A stretch of DNA of 64,000 nucleotides from CAWJFP01 sp963842155. Lineage in GTDB: Bacteria > Pseudomonadota > Alphaproteobacteria > JACZXZ01. The translations under genes and the position numbers were made by a program. Position 1 is the stretch's first letter, and each line of letters begins with the position of its first letter. The notes beneath the pieces are model-generated. The model was not told the DNA's origin, searched no databases, and saw only the letters and a list, made by a program, of their open reading frames with translations. Below, in pieces: positions 44,428 through 52,310 of the stretch. The stretch spans positions 1 to 64,000 of the forward strand of contig CAWJFP010000016.1 of the NCBI GenBank assembly GCA_963842155.1, written 5' to 3'.

Positions 44428-45354
44428 ATGCAATCGATCATGGGCGAGAGAACGAGTGCCGCGGGCGGCGATGCCGGCCTGATCAAGGATTCCGGCATCA
44501 AGACCTTCGTCGCCGACGTGATCGAGGCCTCCAAGACGGTGCCCGTGATCCTCGATCTCTGGGCGGAATGGTGCGGCCCCTGCAAGCAGCTCGGGCCCCT
44601 TCTCGAGAAGGTGGTGCGCGAGGCCAAGGGCAAGCTCAAGCTCGTCAAGGTGGATATCGACAAGAACCCGCAGATCGCCCAGCAGCTCCGCGTGCAGTCG
44701 ATCCCCGCGGTGTTCGCCTTCATCGGCGGGCGGCCGGTCGACGGCTTCGTCGGCGCGCTGCCCGAGAGCCAGGTGCGCGAGTTCGCCAAGCGGCTTCTGG
44801 CGGACGGCGGCGTGGATGAGGAGGCCGCCGCCATCGCGGAGGCGGTCGCGCAAGGGGAGAAGCTGCTCGAGGCGGGCGACGTCGGCACGGCGAGCGCCAT
44901 CTTCGGCCAGGTGCTGCAGCATCAGAACGACAATCTGCCGGCGATAGCGGGCCTGGCGCGCTGCTATCTCAAGAGCGGCGACCTGGCGCGCGCCAAGGAG
45001 CTGCTGGCGACGGTGCCGCCCGACAAGGCGAGCGCGCCCGAGCTCGCCGCCGCGCGCTCGGCGCTCGAGCTCGCCGAGCAGGCCAAAGAGAGCGGCCCCG
45101 TCGACGAGCTCAAGCGCAAGCTCGAGGCCCAGCCCGCGGACCACCGGACGCGCTTCGATTATGCCAATGCGCTTTACGCCGCCGGGCAACAGGAGGAGGC
45201 GATCGAGCAGCTGCTCGAGCTGCTGCGCCGCGACCGCGCCTGGAACGAGGAGGCGGCGCGCAAGCAGCTCCTCAAGCTCTTCGAGGCGCTCGGCCCCACC
45301 AACCCGCTGACCCAATCGGGACGGCGACGGCTCTCGTCGCTGCTCTTCAAATGA
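44428..45354 (+). CDS. Thioredoxin domain-TPR co-chaperone (CnoX/YbbN type)
   Basis: This 308-residue protein has an N-terminal thioredoxin domain with active site WAEWCGPCKQLGP at about residues 45-57, so both redox cysteines are present (E. coli CnoX lacks the first). The cis-Pro loop is QSIPAVFAF. From about residue 130 a helical TPR-like region follows (EKLLEAGDVGTASAIFGQVL; KLEAQPADHRTRFDYANALYAAGQQEEAIEQLLELL). CnoX holds oxidised client proteins and passes them to GroEL or DnaK. The 3' end overlaps the LON-domain gene (ATGA). Confidence 0.88.
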   Translation: MQSIMGERTSAAGGDAGLIKDSGIKTFVADVIEASKTVPVILDLWAEWCGPCKQLGPLLEKVVREAKGKLKLVKVDIDKNPQIAQQLRVQSIPAVFAFIGGRPVDGFVGALPESQVREFAKRLLADGGVDEEAAAIAEAVAQGEKLLEAGDVGTASAIFGQVLQHQNDNLPAIAGLARCYLKSGDLARAKELLATVPPDKASAPELAAARSALELAEQAKESGPVDELKRKLEAQPADHRTRFDYANALYAAGQQEEAIEQLLELLRRDRAWNEEAARKQLLKLFEALGPTNPLTQSGRRRLSSLLFK

Positions 45355-46007
45355 GTCGCAGCCTGTTCGATCCTCCGGTCGGGCAGTTTCCCGCAGCGCT
45401 GCCCCTCTTCCCCCTCAGCGGCACCGTGCTGCTGCCGGGGGGCAAGCTGCCGCTCAACATCTTCGAGCCGCGCTATCTCGCCATGATCGGCGACGCGCTC
45501 AAGAGCGAGCGCATGATCGGCATGGTGCAGCCGCGCGAAGGACAGGAGAAGGTGCAGAACCCCCCCGTCTACCGCACCGGCTGCGTCGGACGCATCACCA
45601 GCTTCGCCGAGACCGACGACGGCCGCTATCTCGTCACGCTTTCGGGGCTTTGCCGCTTCGACATCGCGGAAGAGCTGGAGCCGCAACATGGCTACCGCCG
45701 CGTGCGGGTGGATTTCGCGCCCTATCGCGCCGATCTCGAGGAGGCGCCCGACGGCGCCATCGATCGCCGGCGCCTGCTCGATTCGCTGCGCGCCTATTTC
45801 AAGGCGCAGGCCATCAAGGCCGACTGGAAGGCGATCGAGGAATCCTCCGACGAGCGGCTGGTGAGCACCCTCGCCATGGTCTGCCCCTTCCAGCCCAACG
45901 AGAAGCAGGCGCTGCTCGAATCGCCCGACCTCATCGCCCGCGGCCGCACCATGATCGCCATCCTCGACATGGCCTCGCTCGGCCATGGCGGCGAGCTGAG
46001 GCACTAG
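45351..46007 (+). CDS. LON N-terminal substrate-binding domain protein
   Basis: This 218-residue protein consists only of the LON N-terminal domain, without ATPase or protease parts. The family sequence is clear: LPLFPLSGTVLLPGGKLPLNIFEPRYLAMIGDAL, then GCVGRITSFAETDDGRYLVTLSGLCRF. Such proteins accompany the thioredoxin/CnoX gene in many alphaproteobacteria; the role is unknown. It overlaps the previous gene by four bases, so expression is coupled. It ends before an intergenic palindromic repeat. Confidence 0.9.
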   Translation: MSRSLFDPPVGQFPAALPLFPLSGTVLLPGGKLPLNIFEPRYLAMIGDALKSERMIGMVQPREGQEKVQNPPVYRTGCVGRITSFAETDDGRYLVTLSGLCRFDIAEELEPQHGYRRVRVDFAPYRADLEEAPDGAIDRRRLLDSLRAYFKAQAIKADWKAIEESSDERLVSTLAMVCPFQPNEKQALLESPDLIARGRTMIAILDMASLGHGGELRH

Positions 46008-46036
46008 ATAGTGATTTGAACAAGTTGAAGCATGCG

Positions 46037-46133
46037 CCCCCCTCACCCAGCTCCGGGTAAGGCTCGGCTCTCGCCTGCCAACCCTACGCGACCCTCTCCC
46101 CCAAATTGGGGGGAGAGGGTAGGGTGACGGGGG
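46037..46133. repeat. Palindromic intergenic repeat
   Basis: The inner hairpin has perfect arms ACCCTCTCCCCC (46091-46102) and GGGGGAGAGGGT (46109-46120) with a 6-base loop. Outer complementary runs are CCCCTCACCC (about 46038-46047) and GGGTGACGGGG (about 46122-46132). Repeats of this CCCTCACCC...GGGTGAGGG type are common between genes in alphaproteobacteria. It separates the LON-domain gene from trm112. Confidence 0.75.
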
Positions 46134-46177
46134 CTGCGGTTCCGCTCGAATGGAAAGCGCTCTGGTAGGTACCTCCC

Positions 46178-46375
46178 ATGACCGAGAACCGATCCGGCAT
46201 CGATCCCAAGCTGCTCGAGATCCTGGTCTGCCCGCTGAGCAAGGGGCCGCTGCGCTACGACGCGGCGGCGAACGAGCTCATCAGCGAGAAGGCGGGCCTC
46301 GCCTATCCCATCCGCGACGGCATCCCGATCATGCTGGTGGACGAGGCGCGCCGCATCGACGAAGCCAAGCCGTGA
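46178..46375 (+). CDS. Trm112-family protein
   Basis: This 65-residue protein has the Trm112/YcaR sequence LLEILVCPLSKGPLRYDAAANELISEKAGLAYPIRDGIPIML. One zinc-type cysteine (VCP) remains; the other positions are replaced, as is common in proteobacterial members. The ATG at 46178 gives the normal length. The stop is shared as GTGA with the DUF971 gene start. In bacteria its partner is unclear; in eukaryotes Trm112 activates methyltransferases. Confidence 0.92.
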   Translation: MTENRSGIDPKLLEILVCPLSKGPLRYDAAANELISEKAGLAYPIRDGIPIMLVDEARRIDEAKP

Positions 46376-46773
46376 CCGGCGGCCGCATCGCGACCGAGGG
46401 CGGCACCCGCCATTGGCCGGTCGAGATCCGGCTCAAGCAGGCCGAGCAGCGGCTCGAGATCGATTTCGACGACGGCGCGAGCTTCGCCTACCCGGCGGAG
46501 TATCTGCGCGTCGAGAGCCCCTCGGCGGAGGTCCAGGGCCATGGGCCGGGGCAGAAGCAGATTCTCGCCGGCCGCCGCCAGGTCGGCATCCTCAAGCTGG
46601 AGCCGGTCGGCAATTACGCCATCCGCATCGCCTTCGACGATCTGCACGATACCGGCATCTATAGCTGGTCCTATCTCTATGAGCTGGGCCGGGAGCGGGA
46701 GGCGCGCTGGAAGGCTTATCTCGCCGCGCTCGAGGCACGCGGGCTGAGCCGCGATCCGAAGGCAAGGAAATAG
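46372..46773 (+). CDS. DUF971 protein (gamma-butyrobetaine hydroxylase-like N-terminal domain)
   Basis: This 133-residue DUF971 protein has the family pattern RLEIDFDDGASFAYPAEYLRVESPSAEVQGHG, then VGILKLEPVGNYAIRIAFDDLHDTGIYSWSYLYELG. The fold is that of the N-terminal domain of gamma-butyrobetaine hydroxylase; free-standing members are linked to iron-sulfur cluster or metal handling, but no catalytic residues are known. The GTG at 46372 overlaps the trm112 stop, indicating coupling. Confidence 0.88.
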   Translation: MTGGRIATEGGTRHWPVEIRLKQAEQRLEIDFDDGASFAYPAEYLRVESPSAEVQGHGPGQKQILAGRRQVGILKLEPVGNYAIRIAFDDLHDTGIYSWSYLYELGREREARWKAYLAALEARGLSRDPKARK

Positions 46774-46886
46774 TCGCCGCGTTCAACATGGCGTCATGAG
46801 ATTCGAGACGCGCGGGCGAAGAGCCGGCGGCGTCCTTTGCCGGCGATCCATGTAGCGCTTTGAGGCCACACAGCTCGCGCACCCCC

Positions 46887-48173
46887 CTAGAGCCGCTCCT
46901 CGCGGACGAGGCGCGGCGGCCGCCCGGCGAGCCCCATGGCGTGACGCATGAAGAAGCGGCGCAAGGGCGCCGTCTCGTTGACCGCGGCGAGGCCGAGATC
47001 GCGCGCCAGCCGCAGCAGCGGCACATCGTTCGAGAACAGCCGGTTGAGCGCGTCCGTGGCGAGGGCCAGCACGACATTGTCGAAGCGCCGCCGGCGCTGA
47101 TAGCGCTCGAGCAGGTCGGCCTGGCCGAGATCGAGCCCGAGCCGCGCCGCGTCGACGAGGATCTCGGCGAGTGCCGCGACGTCGCGCAAGCCGAGATTGA
47201 GGCCCTGCCCGGCGATGGGATGGATGGCATGCGCCGCGTCGCCGACGAGCGCCAGGCGCTCGCCGACATAGCGCTCGGCATGGAGAAAGGCGAGCGGATA
47301 GCTCCAGCGCGGCCCCTCGAGGCGGATGCGGCCGAGCCAATCGCCGAAGCGGCGTTGGAGCGACGCCGCGAACCCCTCCTCATCGAGCGCCATGAGCCGG
47401 GGCGCCAGCGCGCGATGCTCGGTCCAGACAATGGAGGAGCGGTGGGGCGAGGAGCGGGTGCCGCGCATGGGCAAAAGGGCGAGCGGCCCCGCCGGCAGGA
47501 AGCGCTCATGCGCCACGCCCCGATGCGGCCGCTCATGGGAAATCGTGCAAACGATGCCGGTCTGCGGATAGCTCCATTCGGCAACGGCGATGCCTGCCTC
47601 GTCGCGGATCGGCGAATTGCGCCCGTCGGCCGCGACGACGAGCTCGGCCGCGATCTCGCCCCCATAAGCGAGGCGCGCGCGGACGCGGCGCCGGTCGCGC
47701 TCCAGCGCGGCGAGCCGCGCGGGGGCAAGGATGGTCAGGCCGGGAAGCGTCCGCGCATGCGCGAGCAGGCCGCGGCGTATATCGCGGTTCTCGACGATGT
47801 AGCCGAGCGGATGCTCGCCGAGATCTTCATGCCGATAATGGAGGAAGAGCAGCGACGGCCCGTCGGAGACGCGGATCTCGCGGATGGGCTCCGCCGCCTC
47901 GGCAAGGCCGGGCCAGACGCCGATGCCGGCAAGCGCGCGCGCCGAGCCATAGGCGATGGCGGAGCTGCGCCCGTCGAAGCCGGCCTCCTGCTGCTGCTCG
48001 AGCGGCGCGCTGTCGAGCAGCAGCGTCTTGAGGCCGGCCCCGGCCAGCGCCGTCGCCAGGCTCATCCCGACCATGCCGCCGCCGATCACCAGGACCCGGC
48101 AATCGAGCCGCTCCGCTTCGGAAGCCTCATTCTCCATGAGGAGAGGATCGACCGCGGGAGGGCGGCTGTCCAT
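46887..48173 (-). CDS. ubiH: UbiH/VisC-family FAD-dependent monooxygenase (ubiquinone biosynthesis)
   Basis: This 428-residue aromatic-ring hydroxylase of the UbiH/UbiF/Coq6 family probably introduces a ring hydroxyl during ubiquinone synthesis. Motifs are the FAD dinucleotide-binding VLVIGGGMVGMSLATALAGAG near residue 28, the DG motif VVAADGRNSPIR, the second FAD motif RLALVGDAAHAIHPIAGQGLNLGLRDVAAL and a normal C-terminus. The MEN at residue 13 is an alternative start. It is transcribed away from the sigma-54 element at 48331. The precise carbon position of hydroxylation cannot be decided from sequence. Confidence 0.9.
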   Translation of the reverse strand: MDSRPPAVDPLLMENEASEAERLDCRVLVIGGGMVGMSLATALAGAGLKTLLLDSAPLEQQQEAGFDGRSSAIAYGSARALAGIGVWPGLAEAAEPIREIRVSDGPSLLFLHYRHEDLGEHPLGYIVENRDIRRGLLAHARTLPGLTILAPARLAALERDRRRVRARLAYGGEIAAELVVAADGRNSPIRDEAGIAVAEWSYPQTGIVCTISHERPHRGVAHERFLPAGPLALLPMRGTRSSPHRSSIVWTEHRALAPRLMALDEEGFAASLQRRFGDWLGRIRLEGPRWSYPLAFLHAERYVGERLALVGDAAHAIHPIAGQGLNLGLRDVAALAEILVDAARLGLDLGQADLLERYQRRRRFDNVVLALATDALNRLFSNDVPLLRLARDLGLAAVNETAPLRRFFMRHAMGLAGRPPRLVREERL

Positions 48174-48330
48174 ATGCTCGCTCGCAGATTTGTTGCACCG
48201 CAGCGCGATTTCTAGCCAAGCCCGAAATCAGTTCTGCCGTTGTAGTAGGCTTTTGCCCGGATTTTGCTCTTTTTTTGAGCGCCGATGTCCTGCTTTCGGC
48301 CCTTGTTCTTGCCGCAGCGGCGCGCAAGCG

Positions 48331-48345
48331 TGGCATGTTTTTTGC
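48331..48345 (+). promoter_or_regulatory. Sigma-54 (RpoN) promoter element
   Basis: TGGCATGTTTTTTGC differs at one position from the -24/-12 consensus TGGCACG-N4-TTGC and keeps the diagnostic GG-N10-GC spacing (GG at 48332-48333, GC at 48344-48345). It points rightward, away from ubiH and into a 100-bp region that ends in an intrinsic terminator. The expected start point is near 48357. Confidence 0.75.
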
Positions 48346-48356
48346 TCGATTATGGT

Positions 48357-48476
48357 CTCGACGGCGACGGGTAACGCGCGCATGCGGCCTAGAGCCGGCG
48401 AGGCATGACTGAGCTGAGCTTCTCCCCGATGGGTCGACTGGACCGGGGCGCCCTTGTCGCCCCGGTTTTTTATTTT
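48357..48476 (+). ncRNA. Candidate sigma-54-dependent small RNA upstream of glnK
   Basis: The region between the sigma-54 element and a strong terminator would give a transcript of about 115-120 nt. No convincing protein is encoded: an ATG at 48405 opens a frame running through the terminator into unrelated sequence. The RNA contains a single-stranded-looking pyrimidine stretch (CTTCTCCCC near 48419) just before the terminator stem, the kind of segment that can pair with ribosome-binding sites. Start and function are inferred; only the promoter-like and terminator elements are directly visible. The glnK-amtB operon with its own sigma-54 promoter begins about 700 bp downstream. Confidence 0.5.
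48443..48476 (+). terminator. Rho-independent terminator of the candidate small RNA
   Basis: Perfect 8-bp stem CCGGGGCG (48443-48450) with CGCCCCGG (48458-48465), a 7-base loop, and a tail TTTTTTATTTT on the plus strand. There is no plus-strand protein gene upstream, which is the main reason to suspect a small RNA. Confidence 0.9.
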
Positions 48477-48509
48477 GCGTGGCGCGGTGCGAGGGCGAGG
48501 CCGCGCGGC

Positions 48510-48830
48510 TCAGGCGCCGCGGCAGCGGTGATAGAGGAAATAGCCGCCCGTCGAGGAGGCGAAGCGCGCGGTGAGGTCGCCCGAGCGGCGATCGAGATCG
48601 TAATAGCCGCCATGGAGCGTGTCATGCCAGCTGATCCAGCGCTCGCTGATCTCGGCGGGGAATGAATCGACCTGGCGCTGCTCGTAATCCACCTTGAGCT
48701 CCCAGTTGGCTCCGCTCGTCAGGTTGGTGCAGACGAGGACCGCCGCCGCCGCCCGGGCCGCGCCGCCGGTGCCAAAGATCACGCCGCCCGCCAGAATCGT
48801 CGCCAAACAGATCGATCGCGCGCCGCCCAT
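48510..48830 (-). CDS. Small exported hypothetical protein
   Basis: This 106-residue protein has a signal peptide (SICLATILAGGVIFGTGGAARAAAA). The mature part of about 75 residues includes NLTSGANWELKVDYEQRQVDSFPAEISERWISWHDTLHGGYYDLDRRSGDLTARFASSTGGYFLYHRC. Its two cysteines (VLVCTN near the start, YHRC near the end) could form a disulfide. It resembles many small periplasmic proteins of alphaproteobacteria (WISWHD...GGYYDLDR type) of unknown role. It ends 33 bp from the terminator of the small RNA, on the opposite strand. Confidence 0.65.
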   Translation of the reverse strand: MGGARSICLATILAGGVIFGTGGAARAAAAVLVCTNLTSGANWELKVDYEQRQVDSFPAEISERWISWHDTLHGGYYDLDRRSGDLTARFASSTGGYFLYHRCRGA

Positions 48831-49030
48831 GCCGCTCCCCCGCCTTAGGCCCGTGAAATCCTAACGTCCCGATTCCGACGTTCGCAATAGCTCTTATTTC
48901 ATGTTGCCCCGAAGGCCGACTGCTTTCTTTATGGGCATAAGCATTCATCTGCCGATTTTTTAGGCCGCAATTATCGCGCCGCAACATGGAGAGCGGCGGG
49001 AATCCGCGAACTCTTAGCAAGGCAACAACG

Positions 49031-49045
49031 CGGCACGCTTCTTGT
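49031..49045 (+). promoter_or_regulatory. Sigma-54 promoter of glnK-amtB
   Basis: CGGCACGCTTCTTGT matches the -24/-12 pattern with the full GGCACG half and GG-N10-GT spacing (GG at 49032-49033, GT at 49044-49045). It lies about 104 bp upstream of the glnK ATG, so the start site would be near 49057. Control by NtrC and nitrogen limitation is expected from the family; I see no clear NtrC box. Confidence 0.65.
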
Positions 49046-49148
49046 AATTCCTGCCCGGGCCGTGAGCCGCCGGGGAAGGGCGGCCCCGCGAACGTCGCGC
49101 GGGCGGAACGCGAGGAAACGGTCGGGTCACGGAGGGGAACGAGAAAAT

Positions 49149-49562
49149 ATGAAGCTTGTTGTCGCCATCATCAAGCCGTTCAAGCTCGACGAGGTGCGCC
49201 AGGCGCTCACCGAAGTCGGGGTCGAGGGGCTTACGGTCAGCGAGGTCAAGGGCTTCGGCAGGCAGAAGGGCCAGACCGAGATCTATCGCGGCGCCGAATA
49301 TCAAAGCAGCCTGCTGCCCAAGATCAAGATCGAGATCGCGTTGCGCGACAACATGGTCGAGGCCGTGCTGGAGGCCATCCAGAAGACCGCCGCCACCGGC
49401 AAGATCGGCGACGGCAAGGTCTTCGTCCTCGAGCTCGGCCAGGTGGTCCGCATCCGCACCGGCGAGCGCGATGCCCAGGCGCTGTGGGGGGCGACGGCGC
49501 GCGCGCAGCGCCGTCCGCGTCGCGTCTTTCATCAATCCGAGATCTCGAGAGGGTCGGCATGA
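49149..49562 (+). CDS. glnK: PII nitrogen regulatory protein GlnK with C-terminal extension
   Basis: GlnK senses nitrogen and energy state and blocks AmtB when nitrogen is sufficient. The sequence MKLVVAIIKPFKLDEVRQAL is standard; Tyr51 in the T-loop (EIYRGAEYQSSLLPK) is the uridylylation site. GDGKVFVLELGQVVRIRTGE carries the ATP/2-oxoglutarate-binding C-loop. Other PII proteins end near residue 112 (here ...RDAQAL), but this frame continues for 25 more residues, WGATARAQRRPRRV and beyond, without a stop. A lost stop codon or indel in the TGGGGGG run is possible. The ATG is at 49149, and amtB follows directly. Confidence 0.9.
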   Translation: MKLVVAIIKPFKLDEVRQALTEVGVEGLTVSEVKGFGRQKGQTEIYRGAEYQSSLLPKIKIEIALRDNMVEAVLEAIQKTAATGKIGDGKVFVLELGQVVRIRTGERDAQALWGATARAQRRPRRVFHQSEISRGSA

Positions 49563-49609
49563 GGTTCAAAACCGGTTGCAACGAACACAAGCGCATGAAG
49601 GGTGATCGG

Positions 49610-50961
49610 ATGCGAGAGAGGAGGAGTTGGGCGATGGTGCCGGCGCTGGCGGCGCTCGCCACCCTCGCCTGCACCGGTGGCGCCTATGCCGACACGGTGA
49701 AGATCGACAGCGGCGACACCGCCTGGATGCTCACCTCGGTGGCGCTCGTCCTGATGATGACGATACCGGGGCTCGCCTTGTTCTATGGCGGCATGGTGCG
49801 CAAGAAGAACGTGCTCGCGACGGTGATGCAGAGCTTCGCCATCACCTGCCTCGTCACGGTGTTGTGGATGATCGTCAACTACTCGACCGCCTTCACCGCC
49901 GGCACGCCCTTTATCGGCGGCTTCACCCGCGTCTTCCTGCAAGGCGTGGTGAGCGACATCAACGCCGGCAGCGAAGGCGATCCCCTCGGTCAACTCGCTG
50001 GCGCCGACCATCCCCGAGATGGTCTATATGTGCTTCCAGATGACGTTCGCGATCATCACGCCGGCGCTCATCTGCGGCTCCTTCGCCGATCGCATGAAGT
50101 TCTCCGCCATGCTCTGGTTCATCGGCCTGTGGGCGACCTTCGTCTATGCGCCGATCGCCCATTGGGTATGGGGCCCGGACGGCTTTCTCTCGAGCGGCAA
50201 CGACAAGGCAATGGTGCATGTGCTCGACTTCGCCGGCGGCACGGTCGTGCATATCAATTCGGGCGTCGCCGGACTCATGTGCGCCCTCATGCTCGGCAAA
50301 CGCAAGGGCTTGGGCCACGAGAACATGGCGCCGCACAATCTCGTGCTGACCATGATCGGCGCCTCGCTCCTGTGGGTCGGCTGGTTCGGCTTCAACGCCG
50401 GCTCCGCCACCTCGGCCGGGCTGCAGGCCGGCATGGCCATGACGGTGACGCAGATCGCCACCGCCAGCGCCGCGCTCAGCTGGATGTTCGTCGAGTGGAT
50501 CTTCAAGGGCAAGCCGAGCGTGCTCGGCATCTGCTCGGGCGCCGTGGCGGGGCTCGTCGCCATCACGCCGGCCTCGGGCTTCGTCGGCCCGGCGGGCTCG
50601 CTCGTCATCGGCTTCGTGGCGGGCGCGGTCTGCTATTGGGGCGCTGTCTGGCTCAAGGGCAAGATCGGCTATGACGACGCGCTCGACGCCTTCGGCGTCC
50701 ATGCCGTCGGCGGCTTCGCGGGCGCCATGCTGACCGGCGTTTTCGCCATCAACGAATATGGCGGCACGCCGGGCCTCATCGAGGGCAATGCCGTCCAGGT
50801 CTGGTACCAGCTCGAGGGCATCGTCTGCGTCATCGTCTACGACGTGATCATGACGCCTCATTCTGCTCAAGCTCGTCGACATCTTCATCGGGCTGCGCGT
50901 GCCCGCGGAGGTCGAGGTCGAGGGTCTCGACATCAACCTTCATGGCGAGGTGGTGCAGTAA
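49610..50961 (+). pseudogene. amtB: Ammonium transporter AmtB, two frameshifts
   Basis: AmtB channels ammonium across the inner membrane and is gated by GlnK. The signal-like N-terminus (RERRSWAMVPALAALATLACTGGAYA) is followed by the conserved TAWMLTSVALVLMMTIPGLALFYGGMVRKKN. The frame shifts near 49980 (GDP to SVNSLAPTIPEMVYMCFQ in frame 2), which holds most of the transporter, including GGTVVHINSGVAGL and GFNAGSATSAGLQAG. It shifts again near 50855, where removing one C restores TLILLKLVDIFIGLRVPAEVEVEG. The true stop is TAA at 50959. Both slips are compatible with an extra C in a short C run. Start could be 49595, 49610 or 49634. Confidence 0.88.
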
Positions 50962-51038
50962 GACGCGAGACCGGCGCGCGCGGGCGTCACGCCAGCGATC
51001 GGTTAGCCCGCGCCAAGGCCCAAGGCGCGTGGCGAAAG

Positions 51039-51072
51039 CGGCCCGGTCCAGGCAGGACCGGGCCGTTGCTTT
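51039..51072 (+). terminator. Terminator of glnK-amtB
   Basis: Perfect 11-bp inverted repeat CGGCCCGGTCC (51039-51049) and GGACCGGGCCG (51055-51065) with a 5-base loop, followed by TTGCTTT. It lies about 78 bp beyond the amtB TAA. Confidence 0.85.
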
Positions 51073-51187
51073 GCGAGGGCGAGAGCGAGGGCGGGCGCGC
51101 TTGCCCGATCCGGCTCTTTGCGCGTGAAACGCGCCGCCGCGGGCTATATGCTCGGCTGGCAACGGCACCGGCTCCAGGGGGACTCCC

Positions 51188-51415
51188 ATGAGCGACGAGG
51201 ACCCGGCCCTCCATGCGAGAATATCGAAGATCGAGGGCCAGCTTCACTTTATCGGTCAAGTCCTCTGCGGCGCGGCAGGCTTCATCCCCGCTTATCTCGC
51301 CTATATATTCGTTGCCCAACAACTCCAGCTCTTGCCGTCGCTGGCCGGCCTATCCGCTTTCGTCGTTTGGGCAATTGTCGGCTCTGTTCTCTGGCGCCTT
51401 TTCCGCAGGCATTAG
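51188..51415 (+). CDS. Small two-span membrane protein
   Basis: This 75-residue protein has a soluble start (SDEDPALHARISKIEGQLHFIGQ) and two hydrophobic segments (VLCGAAGFIPAYLAYIFVAQQ and LAGLSAFVVWAIVGSVLWRLF) ending in RRH. GGGGA lies about six bases upstream of the ATG. Function unknown. It stands at the left edge of an AT-richer gene island. Confidence 0.55.
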   Translation: MSDEDPALHARISKIEGQLHFIGQVLCGAAGFIPAYLAYIFVAQQLQLLPSLAGLSAFVVWAIVGSVLWRLFRRH

Positions 51416-51605
51416 GCGCGGCCGATCCGTCAGCCGACCTCGTCATCGCGCGGAGCCGGCGGCTTTTTTCGACGAAGGGGCGGCCAAAAATGAGGGCCGT
51501 AATAGGCGTGATAGGGAAGTCCGGCTGCTTTGCCCGCGCGGCCGCGTCCGATCATCGCGATCATCCATCGCAGATGGCCGAGGCGCCGCCAAAGCCACCA
51601 AGATT

Positions 51606-51836
51606 TTAGCGAAATCGGTCGTCGTCGAGAGGTAGTACCCACCGGATTTTGTCCGCAACGACATTTAGATTGTGGAAAAGCAGGTCCTTTACAATTGGTT
51701 CTAAGTCACCACGAATTGTAGTTAGGTCTCGGGCCGCCAAATGTAGCCCGGGAAGATGCGGGCTATGAACGCGTAAACGTCCATCGCGGCTTTTCTCGAA
51801 TAAAATTTCAATCAGAAATTCTGTGGTTTGCGCCAT
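51606..51836 (-). CDS. DUF1902/HicB-like small protein
   Basis: This 76-residue protein beginning MAQTTEFLIEILFEKSRDGRL has the strand-turn-strand start and the later VHSPHLPGLHLAARDLTTIRGDLEPIVKDLLFHNLNV typical of HicB/DUF1902 antitoxin-like domains with a partial RNase H fold. No toxin partner is visible on the same strand nearby. An upstream in-frame ATG at 51875 would add 13 unlikely residues. Function is an inference from fold pattern. Confidence 0.5.
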   Translation of the reverse strand: MAQTTEFLIEILFEKSRDGRLRVHSPHLPGLHLAARDLTTIRGDLEPIVKDLLFHNLNVVADKIRWVLPLDDDRFR

Positions 51837-52040
51837 GGTCCGCCAAGGACTCACCAAGGAATGCGCATTATGCACGGTTTGTCGTGTTGGTCAATAATTA
51901 ATATTATGAATCAAATACTTACCTAAGTCGTTGAGAGGTTCACCTTTTTGATTTGGCTTGCTCCCCGCTACGGGTCCGCCGACAGGTGATGGGCTCGCAT
52001 TCGACGTCCTTGAGCGCTTTCGCGGTGCTCGCCGCGTCTG

Positions 52041-52235
52041 TCACTGGTTCAAGAACCTATCGAGGTCCGCATTCCAACGGGTAAGCCGCTCTATGTCAGC
52101 AACCGTTGTATCTACCTGAGGGCCGCCAGCTCGCCGCTCGCCACTCCGCATGCCAGCGGCGAAAGCGTCTAGCTGTTGCTGATTGTCGGCCTTTAGCCGA
52201 AGCAACTCACTACGCGCGCGTTCAATTAACGTCAT
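52041..52235 (-). CDS. Small helical hypothetical protein
   Basis: This 64-residue acidic, helix-rich product (MTLIERARSELLRLKADNQQQLDAFAAGMR...VADIERLTRWNADLDRFLNQ) has no recognisable domain. It could be a small regulator, but there is nothing to support a role. Confidence 0.4.
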   Translation of the reverse strand: MTLIERARSELLRLKADNQQQLDAFAAGMRSGERRAGGPQVDTTVADIERLTRWNADLDRFLNQ

Positions 52236-52310
52236 TGTGCTAGCCCTTCATTTGTCTCGACCACCCTCTATAATATAGGAAACGAGGGTTTCGCGCGACA
52301 GGAACCGCTC

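Noticed and set aside
48900..48955. Imperfect TGCTT...AAGCA dyad upstream of glnK, considered as an NtrC site
   Set aside because: It does not match the NtrC consensus (TGCACC-N5-GGTGCA), and the dyad is too weak to name.
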